This document shows positions 52,231-61,164 of a stretch of 64,000 nt of DNA, piece by piece. Where the stretch lies: NCBI GenBank assembly GCA_963805705.1, contig CAWDVH010000001.1, forward strand, positions 1,798,001-1,862,000, given 5' to 3'. Both the position numbers and the translations under genes were made by a program. Position 1 is the stretch's first letter, and each line of letters starts with the position of its first letter. Source of the stretch: CAWDVH01 sp963805705 (GTDB taxonomy: Bacteria; Actinomycetota; Actinomycetes; Streptosporangiales; Streptosporangiaceae). Under the pieces are notes generated by a model. It saw nothing but the letters and a program-made list of their open reading frames with translations. It searched no databases and was not told the origin of the DNA.

Positions 52231-55200
52231 CTACCGGCCGGGGCTCCGATCGTTCGCCGCGGCCCGGGGACGCGGGCCACGGGCGCGATCGGCCATCTCG
52301 GCCCAGAACGCGGTGAGCTGCGCTGGTGCCATCTTCTGCCAGGGAGCCTTGCGGCGGCCGGGGGAACGCCTGGTCAGAAGGGTCTGTTGCCGGCGGCAGA
52401 ACGCCTCGGTCATCTCCACTCTCGGCTGCACGCCCTTAGGCGGATACGGGCACAGCTCGAACCCGCAGCCGTCCACGCAGGTCGTTCCCGGTGCCGAGGA
52501 GGTAGCCGTACCGACGGTGCGCCCCGGGTTCAGCGACGCCCGTGAGCGCGTGATGCACGGCGGCAGGTCGGACCGGTTGGCGCGCTTGAGGCGCCGCTCA
52601 CGGTCGCGGGGCTGGTCGCCCCGCTCGGCCAGGTTCAGCAGCAGGAGAACGTCGGCGACCAGCCGCTGGGCACGTCCGTTAAGCGCAGTCCACCCGGCGG
52701 ACGGCGGGATCCACAGCTGGCGATTGCGCTGCTGGGTCTGGATGCCCGTATTCCGGGAGCCCACCTGAGCGACGACACCGCTCTCGTCGATCCAGCAGTA
52801 CCGCTGAGGGCGTCCGGTCTTCAGGGCCAGGACGGCGAGTTCTGACGCCTCGCGGACGAATGGGTGCGGCCCGGCGGGCGCGCCAGCCCGCTCATCGCGG
52901 TCCGCCCGTTCGCGGCCGGCGACATCCAGCCAGTGCTGGACGATCGCTTCCGGCTTGGCGCCGTGCTTGTCGCCGGGGTGTTTCGGGCCATCGGACATGT
53001 TCAGCAGGCACAGCGCCTGGATGAGGGTCAGCTGGGAGAACCAGTAACGGGTGCCTTTGAGCATCTCCAGAGCCTGCTCCGCCAGGTACATGCGCACTTC
53101 CCGGCCGTCATCGGCGTGCGGGGACCGGCGGTTGGCGGCGTACTTGAACCCCTGGGCGAGCGCGATCTCCAGTGAGATAGGCAGGTCTTCTTCTCCGGGC
53201 CGTCGCGCGTCGTGCCCGATGTGCCGCAGCCACTGGGCGAGGTCGGCCCGCGCCTGCCCCTCGAGAATCTGCTGCGCGTGCCCGTCCGCTGCCGCGTCGG
53301 CCGAGCCGGCCAGCATTGGTGCCAGCCAGGCGCTCATGATCCATGCCCGCCAGCTGTCGTTGTCGCCCGACGGACCGAAAGGATGGCTGTCGATCTTGTT
53401 CGCCGGGCCGCCGGGCCGCTCGCCCTCGCACGTCTGGCACGGTGCGGTGAGGACATGCCGCAGGGCCTCGTAGGCAGCGTGGCCTCCCGATCCGATCTCC
53501 TGTGCCGTCGCGAGCTGGATCGGATAGGACCGCTCGCGGCAGCCAATCGCGTAGAGCTGTTCATAGGCCGGCACGGCGGAGGAGCCGTCTTCGTGCCGCC
53601 GGGAATCGATCGTCCGCGCTGCCTCGCCGAAGCGGCGCACCAGGCTGAGCTTGCCTTCTTCGAGGGTCCTCGGATCGTGTGCGTGGATCTTGGGCCACTG
53701 CTGGGTGATCTGCTCGGCGATGGCGGTGTGCGCAGGCTCGGCCGCAACGCAATCGATCTCCAGGGCGGCCGCGTACATGTCCAGGACCTTGTTGTCATCG
53801 CGTACGGCGGCGGCCTGTGGCAGCAGCCCGAGCCCGGCGGAGTCGTTCTGAATGCTGGGCGAGCCTTCCCGGCGGGGCAGCCGCCGGCCGGTGCGGGCCT
53901 GGCGGCGGCCTTCCGGCTGCGCGACGCTGCTCCGCCCGGCCCGGGAGTGCAGGACAAGCGCGATGAGGAACTCCCGTCCCGGCCGCGGGTGCCGCAGGGC
54001 CTCCTGGCTGTAGCCAGGATCTTGCAAGGCGGCGTCCAGCAGCCGCGAGCCGAGATAGGCCTGCATAAGGCTGTGCGGGAACCGCACGCTGTTCCCGCGC
54101 AGCTCGACCAGCTCCAGCTGGGCGGCCCAGGCCGCCGCCAGCCGTACGTCCACGGTCCCGACTCCGGTTGGCCGCCCCGCCTGCTCGTCGATCTGCACGA
54201 GTCTGCGCTGCACTTCTGCGGAGATCTTGTCACCGATGGGGTCATCGAACTCGACGTCCAGCCGGTCGTGCCTGAGCCCGACGCAGGCGAGCGCCGACAT
54301 GTGCTCGACCGCCGCGTGCCGTTCGGCTCGGTTCAGCGGAACTTCTTCGTAGAGGTGACCGCGTATGAGCGCCCTTTCCCATGTCTGCAGCAGTCCCAGC
54401 CGCAGTGTGGAACGGTCGGCGCCACGAGTGTCAACCACGCCATGCTGGCCTGCCGACGACGGCTCTAGCAGGCCCTTGACGTGCAGCTCACGGGTGATCT
54501 GCAGGTACAAAGGCGCCTCCACCACGTCGGCGGTTTCCACGATCCAGGCCAGCCTGCGATCGTTCTCGCGCGTCCCGTCGCTTCCGATGTAGGCCAGCGC
54601 CGCCTCGTAGCTCAGCGGCTCCAGAACGAGGATCGCCGCCTCCGTGGCCCGGAGGGGATCATGCGGGCGCGAGGCGATGACCAGCGGCAGCTGCTGCTGA
54701 TGCGCTTTGCGGATCGCGGCGCGGATGATGTTGTCCCGTTCCAGCTCCGCGCTGCTTCCGACGAGGGCCTCCTCCAGGCCGTCGGCCAGCACCACGATCT
54801 TTCCGTCCTTGCGCAGCCGCCGCCAGATGGTCTCGCCCTCAGTCGAGGAGAGCAGGTGCTGATTTACCTCATTCAGGAAGCGGTCCCTGGCCAGATTCTC
54901 GAAGTCCAGCTCGCTCCCGGCGTCGCGGAGCCGGATCGGCACCGGGACCGCGCCCTTCTCGGCCAGGAACTCCGTGAGCCTGACCAGCACCGCGGTCTTT
55001 CCCGTGCCCACGCCACCGACGATGACGTGCGGACGCATCCGGGGATCGTGCAGGTCGACCATCAGCACCTTGCACAGCTCGTCGCGGCCCACGACCTGGT
55101 CAAGGATGGCTCCGGCCGTCGGCACGAGCTCGCGGGATCCGCTTCGCGCCCTGGCCTGGTAGCGCCGCAGCAATGTATAGAGCCGCCACAGCACGAAGGC

Positions 55201-55542
55201 CGACGCGATCGCGAGCAGCAGGCCCGACGTCGCAAAATTGGAGAGAGCTCCGCAGGAGAAGCCGAGCTGCGCGCATCTGCGGTCGGGGTCGAACCGGAAA
55301 GCCGACGGCTCCCCGTGGACCAGCACGTACAGGGACCAGGCCAGCCACAGCAGGAAGACGAGCGCCGCGAGGATGGTGAAGACAGTCAGGGCCCAGATCA
55401 GGGGCCGGGCCCGCCACCGGCCGGGCTCATCCACGCCGCTCCTGTCCGCGCGGCGGGGACGAGCGGCGTGCAGCAGGCGCGTCGATGCCGGCGCGATCAT
55501 GCGCCTGCCCCGCGCAGTCACGCTGTTTCTCGCGTCGGCCAT
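52231..55542 (-). CDS. Membrane-anchored NACHT-like STAND ATPase
   Basis: An 1103-residue protein. Two N-terminal transmembrane helices (48-76, ALTVFTILAALVFLLWLAWS; and 104-125) are separated by a short loop with two cysteines. A NACHT-type NTPase follows, with Walker A GGVGTGKT (176-183), Walker B IVVLADGLEEAL (249-260) and a sensor-like VIASRPHDPLR. The remaining ~700 residues are helical with no repeat I recognise, and the C-terminus is basic. Start ATG 55542 follows GGGGGAACC. Bacterial NACHT proteins often act in phage defence or signalling; this layout would place the sensor at the membrane. Confidence 0.8.
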   Translation of the reverse strand: MADARNSVTARGRRMIAPASTRLLHAARPRRADRSGVDEPGRWRARPLIWALTVFTILAALVFLLWLAWSLYVLVHGEPSAFRFDPDRRCAQLGFSCGALSNFATSGLLLAIASAFVLWRLYTLLRRYQARARSGSRELVPTAGAILDQVVGRDELCKVLMVDLHDPRMRPHVIVGGVGTGKTAVLVRLTEFLAEKGAVPVPIRLRDAGSELDFENLARDRFLNEVNQHLLSSTEGETIWRRLRKDGKIVVLADGLEEALVGSSAELERDNIIRAAIRKAHQQQLPLVIASRPHDPLRATEAAILVLEPLSYEAALAYIGSDGTRENDRRLAWIVETADVVEAPLYLQITRELHVKGLLEPSSAGQHGVVDTRGADRSTLRLGLLQTWERALIRGHLYEEVPLNRAERHAAVEHMSALACVGLRHDRLDVEFDDPIGDKISAEVQRRLVQIDEQAGRPTGVGTVDVRLAAAWAAQLELVELRGNSVRFPHSLMQAYLGSRLLDAALQDPGYSQEALRHPRPGREFLIALVLHSRAGRSSVAQPEGRRQARTGRRLPRREGSPSIQNDSAGLGLLPQAAAVRDDNKVLDMYAAALEIDCVAAEPAHTAIAEQITQQWPKIHAHDPRTLEEGKLSLVRRFGEAARTIDSRRHEDGSSAVPAYEQLYAIGCRERSYPIQLATAQEIGSGGHAAYEALRHVLTAPCQTCEGERPGGPANKIDSHPFGPSGDNDSWRAWIMSAWLAPMLAGSADAAADGHAQQILEGQARADLAQWLRHIGHDARRPGEEDLPISLEIALAQGFKYAANRRSPHADDGREVRMYLAEQALEMLKGTRYWFSQLTLIQALCLLNMSDGPKHPGDKHGAKPEAIVQHWLDVAGRERADRDERAGAPAGPHPFVREASELAVLALKTGRPQRYCWIDESGVVAQVGSRNTGIQTQQRNRQLWIPPSAGWTALNGRAQRLVADVLLLLNLAERGDQPRDRERRLKRANRSDLPPCITRSRASLNPGRTVGTATSSAPGTTCVDGCGFELCPYPPKGVQPRVEMTEAFCRRQQTLLTRRSPGRRKAPWQKMAPAQLTAFWAEMADRARGPRPRAAANDRSPGR

Positions 55543-55731
55543 GGTTCCCCCAGCCACCGCACGCGTGGCGCTCTGTCGGACGGCTCGGCGAGACGTCCGC
55601 CTGTAGCCATCGTTATACCGCTTCGCCCTCTTCTGCGCTGGCCGGACCGCCTGTTCATTAGGCTGGGAATGCGACCTGAGAGGAGACGTCTGCGTGAGCA
55701 CCCCGCCGAGGCCGACGCCAGAGCGCTCCTG

Positions 55732-56787
55732 ATGTGCGACTCGCCGGCAGATCCGCGACAGGCCGCCATGGCCGCCCCGCGCCCCGCCACCGGAGCGGCG
55801 GTCGATCCGGTCGCGCTGGAGCCGGTCGACGAGATCGTGATCACGACTCTGGTCGACAACGTGTACGACGCCCTGCTCACGAGCGACGAACGCACCACCA
55901 GGGCGCCGTTCAGCGCCGGACTGGCGCAGGCCCCGCAGTTCGAGACCGGGTCGACGAGGGTCGGGCTGATGGCCGAGCACGGGTTCTCCGCGCTGGTCAG
56001 CGTGCGCCGCGGCACCACCACGACCACGCTGCTGTTCGATACCGGCCTGTCCCCGGACGCGATGGTCACCAACGCCGGGCGGCTCGGCGTGGACCTGTCC
56101 CAGATCCAGGCGGTGATCCTCAGCCACGGCCACTTCGACCACGCCGGCGGCCTGGCCGGGCTGGCCGGACGGCAGGGAACCCGGTCGCTGCCGATGGTGG
56201 TCCACCCGAAGATCTGGACTCGCCGGCGCCAGGCGGTGCCCGGCCGCGAGCCCGAGGAGCTGCCCACCCTGAGCAAGCGGGCGCTGGAAGCCGAGGGCCT
56301 GGCGGTGATCGAGCGGCGGGAGCCCGCGCTGCTGGCCGGCGGCTGCGTCCTGATCACCGGCGAGGTCGACCGGACCACCGAATTCGAGCGCGGCATGCCC
56401 GCCGCCCACCAGGAGTGGACCGGCTCGGCCTGGCAGCACGACCCCCTGGTCATCGACGACCAGGCCCTCATCGCGCACGTACGGGGACGCGGCCTGGTCG
56501 TGCTGACCGGCTGCGGGCACGCCGGCGCGGTCAACATCGTGCGGCACGCACAACGGCTCACCGGCGTGCCGGCCCTGCACGCCCTGGTCGGCGGCCTGCA
56601 CCTCGGCGGCCCCGCGTTCGAGCCCATCATCGATCCCACCGTCGGCGCGCTCACCCGGATGGCTCCCGCTCTCGTGGTGCCCGGGCACTGCACTGGCTGG
56701 CGCGCCCAGCATGCCCTGGCGGCGGCCATGCCCGATGCGTGGGTCGCGGGCAGCAGCGGCTCGTCCTTCCGGCTCGCTGCCGCCTGA
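55732..56787 (+). CDS. Metallo-beta-lactamase-fold hydrolase (dihydropterin-phosphate-synthase-like)
   Basis: A protein of about 350 residues with the metal-binding motif LSHGHFDHAGGL, later GEVDRTTEF, LTGCGHAGAVN, LVGGLHLGG and a final VPGHCTGW. These fit the MBL subgroup related to the dihydropterin ribofuranosyl-aminobenzene phosphate synthases and other phosphodiesterase-like enzymes with two metal ions. The start is uncertain: ATG 55732, 55669 and 55768 are in frame. It is divergent from the NACHT-like gene, with fewer than 200 bases between. Cytoplasmic; substrate unknown. Confidence 0.88.
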   Translation: MCDSPADPRQAAMAAPRPATGAAVDPVALEPVDEIVITTLVDNVYDALLTSDERTTRAPFSAGLAQAPQFETGSTRVGLMAEHGFSALVSVRRGTTTTTLLFDTGLSPDAMVTNAGRLGVDLSQIQAVILSHGHFDHAGGLAGLAGRQGTRSLPMVVHPKIWTRRRQAVPGREPEELPTLSKRALEAEGLAVIERREPALLAGGCVLITGEVDRTTEFERGMPAAHQEWTGSAWQHDPLVIDDQALIAHVRGRGLVVLTGCGHAGAVNIVRHAQRLTGVPALHALVGGLHLGGPAFEPIIDPTVGALTRMAPALVVPGHCTGWRAQHALAAAMPDAWVAGSSGSSFRLAAA

Positions 56788-56819
56788 GCCGGCGCGCAGG
56801 CCGGCCAGATGCGCGCGGC

Positions 56820-57608
56820 TTACCGCCCGAGAGCGCCCTTGGCGGTGTGCCAGCTCAGGACGCGGACCTCGAAGCGCCCGGCCCGGACGGCGGGGTCATC
56901 CTCGGCTAGCGTGCGTGCTCTCAGCGGGGTGCCGGCGTGGTAGATGCAGATCCCGGCCGTGCTGTCGTCGCCGCTGACCGGGCCGGCCGCCGACAGGTAC
57001 CCAGCCGCGCGCATCTTGGCGAAATGGCCGAGATGCTGGCGCTGCAATGCCTCCTGCGCCGCCTCGTCCAGCTCGGCGGCGCCCTGCGCCCTGATGAGAA
57101 GAACCAGCTGGTAGGAGTCGAATTCCTGCGGCGGGGCGAGGTCCCAGGCCGGCCCGAGCGCCCTGAGCTGCGCGTGGTGCGCGTCGAGGTGGAAGCTGGC
57201 GTTGCCGTTGATGAAGGTGCCGATCGGGACAGGGCCGTCCCGCACGACCTCGCCTCCGTCCCGGATGATGACGTGGACCGGCGTGGCGGCCATTTCCCCG
57301 AGGGCCTGGCCCGCGCGCTCCAGCCGGGCGGCTGAGCGCTCGACCTCGCCAGCGAGCCCGGTCAGGCCGCCTGCGCCTTCGGCGAGGCGAGCAAGCTCGA
57401 TCTCGTCGACACTGCTCGCGTTGTCATAGGCGACATCCGCCCCGGAAGCAACCTTCTCGGCGGCCTCGGCGATGAGGTCGTTATTACGGACAATGTGAGC
57501 GGCCACAAGCTCAGCGCTCCATTCGCCCCCGGCCGGCGGGTCGAAGCCGCCGGCCAGCAGCGAGGCAGTAAACGGCGCGTAGGCCGCCGCCAGGCTTTCC
57601 GCTGTCAT
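56820..57608 (-). CDS. DinB-like/YCII fusion protein
   Basis: A 262-residue protein with two parts. Residues 1-160 resemble a DinB/mycothiol maleylpyruvate-isomerase-type helical bundle (GGEWSAELVAAHIVRNNDLI; FHLDAHHAQLRALGPAWDL), with His37 and His142-143 as possible metal ligands. Residues 165-262 are a YCII domain (QRQHLGHFAKMRAAGYLSAA, GPVSGD, DDPAVRAGRFEVRVLSWH). I know of these domains mostly as separate proteins. Start ATG 57608 has GGGGACGGAC upstream. It converges with the MBL gene. Confidence 0.75.
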   Translation of the reverse strand: MTAESLAAAYAPFTASLLAGGFDPPAGGEWSAELVAAHIVRNNDLIAEAAEKVASGADVAYDNASSVDEIELARLAEGAGGLTGLAGEVERSAARLERAGQALGEMAATPVHVIIRDGGEVVRDGPVPIGTFINGNASFHLDAHHAQLRALGPAWDLAPPQEFDSYQLVLLIRAQGAAELDEAAQEALQRQHLGHFAKMRAAGYLSAAGPVSGDDSTAGICIYHAGTPLRARTLAEDDPAVRAGRFEVRVLSWHTAKGALGR

Positions 57609-57989
57609 GTCCGTCCCCTCACTACCGCGGCCACGTCCGCGTCGCCTGACTGTGACAAGCAGTCGCCGCCGCGTCAACTCCTGTGGCGGGAAACGGCAGG
57701 AAGGGAGGGGCAGAGGGCCGAAACGGGCTGGACACTTACCCGGCCTGGCCTCACTGTGAACAGCATGCGGGGTTACTGGTCAGCCGGGCTGATCGCCGCG
57801 CGGGCGCCGGGGCTGGGCGGCGTCCCCTGGAGGGCAGTTTGTCAGGAGGGCCGAGGGGGCAAGTGATCGTCAGCGAGCGGGCGTGGATGGATTGGCGGGG
57901 GGTGCGGCGATGGAGATCAGCCGGGACGCGGTCCCCGGCCGGGCCGGCCAGGCCAGGCCCGCGCTGCGCGCCCTGCGGGAGCGTAGAGT

Positions 57990-58871
57990 ATGACCCTGCC
58001 CACCGATCGTGATTATGAGGAGATCCTGCGCCGCGCGCTGCACGCGGCCGCGGACTCGGTAGAGCCTGCCGAAGATGGCCTGAACCGGATCCGCGCCCGG
58101 CTGACCTCGCCATTTCTGACGCCCGTGGCCTGGATGATCGCCGGGTATTCCCGGATGGGCATGCGCGCGCTGGACAGTCTGCGGTCCGCCCTGGCGTGGC
58201 TGACGATAGTGCCCGGAGGGGTTCGTGAGCGTTTCCGTACGACGCGGCCCTGGCCGCCACACGGGCTGGGCCGGCCCCGGCTGCGCCCGGCCGCTCTGCT
58301 GGCCATTGCCGTCGTTGCCGTGGCGGCGGGCGCTCTTGCGCTGACCCCGCTGCCGCAGCAGACGATTTCGCGTACGGCCGCGCTCATCCGGTCTCTGGAG
58401 CGTGGCGGGACTGCGGGCGGCACGTCCCCGGCCGGGGCGAGCGGCCCTGGAGCGGGCATGGTCGGTACCGCGCCCGGCCAGCCGAGTCACGGGCCACCGG
58501 CATCGGCTCCCCCGTCGGCTCGGCCCAGCCCCGTGGCCAGTCCGAGCCCGGCCGTCAGCCCGAGCCTGACGGTCAGCCCGAGCCCGGCCGTCAGCCCGAG
58601 CCCGACCGTGTGCCCCAGCCCGGCCGTCAGCCCGAGCCCGGCCGTCAGCCCGAGCCCGGCCGTCAGCCCGAGCCCTCCCGGCATCCTGAGCCCGACCGTG
58701 TGCCCGAGCCCGACTAGCCCGAGCCCGACTAGCCCCAGCCCAACCGTCAGCCCGAGCCCTCCCGTCAGCCCGAGCCCGACTGTGAGTCCGAGCCCGACTG
58801 CCAGCCCCGCGCCGAACGCAACCCCCTCGGCCATCCCGACCGGTTCAGCCAGCCTGGATCCCGGGCTATAG
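57990..58871 (+). CDS. Single-pass membrane protein with Pro-Ser repeat tail
   Basis: A 293-residue protein. A cytoplasmic helical N-terminus (YEEILRRALHAAADSVEPAED, then GLNRIRARL) resembles the head of anti-sigma-like or sporulation membrane proteins. One transmembrane segment (about 103-121, LLAIAVVAVAAGALALTPL) follows. About 130 residues of PSP-rich repeats (PSPAVSPSPTV units) then extend outside. Start ATG 57990 has GGGAGCGTAGAGT upstream. No enzymatic domain is visible. The repeats likely span or decorate the cell wall. Confidence 0.7.
   Translation: MTLPTDRDYEEILRRALHAAADSVEPAEDGLNRIRARLTSPFLTPVAWMIAGYSRMGMRALDSLRSALAWLTIVPGGVRERFRTTRPWPPHGLGRPRLRPAALLAIAVVAVAAGALALTPLPQQTISRTAALIRSLERGGTAGGTSPAGASGPGAGMVGTAPGQPSHGPPASAPPSARPSPVASPSPAVSPSLTVSPSPAVSPSPTVCPSPAVSPSPAVSPSPAVSPSPPGILSPTVCPSPTSPSPTSPSPTVSPSPPVSPSPTVSPSPTASPAPNATPSAIPTGSASLDPGL
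58526..58826 (+). repeat. Tandem Pro-Ser coding repeats
   Basis: A degenerate tandem array based on an 18-base unit GTCAGCCCGAGCCCGGCC and shorter 12-base variants, entirely in frame within the membrane-protein gene. Copy number is likely to vary. Confidence 0.85.
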
Positions 58872-58916
58872 CGGTCTGCGTGATCACCTGGCTGGACCGC
58901 GAGCTAAGGAGAGAAC

Positions 58917-59762
58917 GTGGTCAGCAAGCCGGATAAGACACCAGGAGCCAGCTCCGGTGAGGACGAACCCACGGCCACGGCGAAAGTCCCGGCCAAGGTG
59001 TACGACAAGGAGCTGGCCCGGCTCGAGGTCGAGATGGTCAAGCTGCAGCAGTGGGTGCGGGCGAACAAGCTCAAGGTGGTGCTGCTGTTCGAGGGCCGCG
59101 ATGCAGCGGGCAAGGGCGGGGCGATCCAGCGCATCACCGAGAGCCTGAACCCCCGGTTCGCCCGGGTCGTGGCGCTGGGGACGCCGACAGAGCGGGAGAA
59201 GACCCAGTGGCATTTCCAGCGCTATGTCGCCCACCTGCCCGCGGCCGGCGAGATCGTCCTGTTCGATCGCAGCTGGTACAACCGCGCAGGCGTGGAGCAT
59301 GTGATGGGCTTCTGCACTGAGGAGGAGTACCAGGATTTCCTGCGAACCGCGCCGGAGTTCGAGCGGATCCTGATCCGCTCCGGTATCACGATCATCAAGT
59401 ACTGGTTCTCGGTCAGCGACACCGAGCAGGAGCGCCGGTTCGCTAATCGGCTCGCCGACCCCACCAAGCGGTGGAAGCTCAGCCCGATGGATCTTGAGTC
59501 CCGGGAGCGATGGGAGGACTACTCCAAGGCCAAGGACGCCATGTTCGCCGCGACTGACATCCCCGAGGCTCCCTGGTGGGTGGTCGAGGCGGAGGTCAAG
59601 AAGCGGGCCCGGCTGAACGTCCTGCATCACCTGCTCAGCCAGTTCCCCTATGAGGATCTCACCCCGCCCGCCGAGCAGCTCGGGCCGCGGCCGCCCATGT
59701 CGAACGACTACGTCCGGCCGCCCAAGAGCAGCCAGCACATTATCCCGGACGTCGTCCCCTGA
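58917..59762 (+). CDS. ppk2: Polyphosphate kinase 2 (PPK2, class I)
   Basis: A 281-residue enzyme that transfers phosphate between polyphosphate and nucleoside diphosphates. It has Walker A EGRDAAGKGG (59-68), the lid/Walker B block DRSWYNRAGVE (117-127) followed by HVMGF, and the KYWFSVSDxEQ-type stretch. Length and single-domain form fit class I PPK2, which usually favours NDP phosphorylation. GTG 58917 follows AAGGAGAGAAC. It lies 45 bases after the Pro-Ser protein gene. Confidence 0.96.
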   Translation: MVSKPDKTPGASSGEDEPTATAKVPAKVYDKELARLEVEMVKLQQWVRANKLKVVLLFEGRDAAGKGGAIQRITESLNPRFARVVALGTPTEREKTQWHFQRYVAHLPAAGEIVLFDRSWYNRAGVEHVMGFCTEEEYQDFLRTAPEFERILIRSGITIIKYWFSVSDTEQERRFANRLADPTKRWKLSPMDLESRERWEDYSKAKDAMFAATDIPEAPWWVVEAEVKKRARLNVLHHLLSQFPYEDLTPPAEQLGPRPPMSNDYVRPPKSSQHIIPDVVP

Positions 59763-59827
59763 CTGGCATCCCGCAGCGCCGTGTGTAACCGTATACAGGC
59801 AGGTAGCGAGCGGAGGTGAGGGTGACC

Positions 59828-60709
59828 ATGGCGCTGCCGTATGACTCCGCGCCGAAGTTCCGGGACTACGCCCGCCCGGAGATCCTCGTCACGACCGAGT
59901 GGGTGGCCGCGCATCTGGAGGACCCCGGCCTGGTCGTGGCCGAGTCCGACGAGGACGTGCTGCTGTACGAGACCGGTCACATCCCCGGCGCGGTGAAGCT
60001 CGACTGGCACACCGAGCTCAACGACCCTGTTACCCGCGACTACGTCGACGGCGCGGGCTTCGCGCGGCTGATGTCGCAGAAGGGCATCACGCGCGAGGCC
60101 ACGCTGGTCCTCTACGGAGACCGCAATAACTGGTGGGCGGCGTATGCGTTGTGGGTATGCACGCTGTTCGGCCACCCGGACGTGCGCCTGCTCGACGGCG
60201 GCCGGACAAAGTGGATCGCCGAGGACAGGCCGCTCAGCACCGAGGCCCCGCAGCGGCCCCGCGCCGACTACCCGGTGATCGAACGCGACGACACGAAGAT
60301 CCGGGCCTTCAGGGACCAGGTCATGGCCCACCTCGGCCAGCCCATGATCGACGTGCGCTCGCCCGGTGAATACACCGGCGAGCTGCTGCATATGCCCGAC
60401 TACCCGCAGGAAGGTTCCCTCCGCGGCGGCCACATCCCCGGCGCCAAGAATGTCCCCTGGTCACGCGCCGCCGCCGCCGACGCCACTTTCCGCACCCGCG
60501 AGGAGATCGAGGCGATCTATCAGGACGAGATGGGACTGCGCCCGGAGGACGATGTCGTGGTCTACTGCCGGATAGGAGAGCGGTCTAGTCACACCTGGTT
60601 CGTGCTGCACTACCTGCTGGGCTTTCCGCACGTGCGCAACTACGACGGGTCGTGGACCGAGTGGGGAAACACTGTCCGGGCTCCCATCACCCGAGGTGAG
60701 AATCCGTGA
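59828..60709 (+). CDS. sseA: Thiosulfate/3-mercaptopyruvate sulfurtransferase (tandem rhodanese)
   Basis: A 293-residue protein with two rhodanese domains. The N-terminal structural one (ETGHIPGAVKLDWHTEL) lacks the Cys. The C-terminal one has IDVRSPGEYTG, GGHIPGAKNVPW and the active-site loop CRIGERSS with Cys247, which carries the persulfide. The SseA-SufE gene pair is also found in mycobacteria (Rv3283-Rv3284). The downstream sufE-like gene overlaps by GTGA. Start ATG 59828 is taken; GTG 59822 is closer to the GGAGG and may be used instead. Confidence 0.95.
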   Translation: MALPYDSAPKFRDYARPEILVTTEWVAAHLEDPGLVVAESDEDVLLYETGHIPGAVKLDWHTELNDPVTRDYVDGAGFARLMSQKGITREATLVLYGDRNNWWAAYALWVCTLFGHPDVRLLDGGRTKWIAEDRPLSTEAPQRPRADYPVIERDDTKIRAFRDQVMAHLGQPMIDVRSPGEYTGELLHMPDYPQEGSLRGGHIPGAKNVPWSRAAAADATFRTREEIEAIYQDEMGLRPEDDVVVYCRIGERSSHTWFVLHYLLGFPHVRNYDGSWTEWGNTVRAPITRGENP

Positions 60710-61146
60710 CCGCCGGGACGCTCAATCCCCGCTTGCAGGAGATCGCCGAGGACTTTGGCGCCGTCCCGGACAAGGACCGGCTGCAGCTGCTGCTGGAGTT
60801 CTCGCGGGACCTGCCTCCCCTGGCGGCCAGGTACGCCGAGCATCGCGACCTGCTCGAGCCGGTGCCGGAGTGCCAGTCGCCGCTCTTCCTGGCGGTCGAG
60901 GTGGATGACGACGGTACCGTTCACCTCTTCTTCGACGCGCCGCAGGAGGCGCCGACCACCCGCGGCTTCGCGGGTATTCTCTACGCCGCGCTCGATGGGC
61001 TGAGCGCGGATGAGATCCTGCAGACGCCAGGCGAGTTCTCCAGCCAGCTCGGGCTGCAGGACCTGGTGAGCCCGCTGCGCCTGCGCGGCATGGCGGCGAT
61101 GCTGGCCCGCATAAAGCGTCAGGTGCGCGAACAGCACCCCGCATAG
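60706..61146 (+). CDS. sufE: SufE-family Fe-S/sulfur acceptor protein
   Basis: A 146-residue SufE-like protein that accepts sulfur from a Cys desulfurase or rhodanese partner. The fold begins LQEIAEDFGAV and has the acceptor Cys56 in VPECQSPLF, then FFDAPQEAPTTRGFAGIL and the C-terminal LSPLRLRGMAAML-type helix. GTG 60706 overlaps the sseA stop, implying coupled translation and a working pair in sulfur transfer. It converges on the GH12-like gene. Confidence 0.94.
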   Translation: MTAGTLNPRLQEIAEDFGAVPDKDRLQLLLEFSRDLPPLAARYAEHRDLLEPVPECQSPLFLAVEVDDDGTVHLFFDAPQEAPTTRGFAGILYAALDGLSADEILQTPGEFSSQLGLQDLVSPLRLRGMAAMLARIKRQVREQHPA

Positions 61147-61164
61147 TTCCGGTTGGCCCGGCAA

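Noticed and set aside
54481..55731. Upstream extension of the MBL-fold protein, making a 768-residue frame
   Set aside because: It runs antisense through the NACHT-like gene and is Arg/Gln-rich; the MBL domain only begins after about 55800.
55543..56712. Upstream extension of the NACHT-like protein to 1493 residues
   Set aside because: It is antisense to the MBL gene and lacks sense-like composition; ATG 55542 has a good ribosome site.
58526..58826. Possible CRISPR-like array
   Set aside because: The repeats are contiguous, 12-18 bases long, without spacers, and in frame in a coding sequence.
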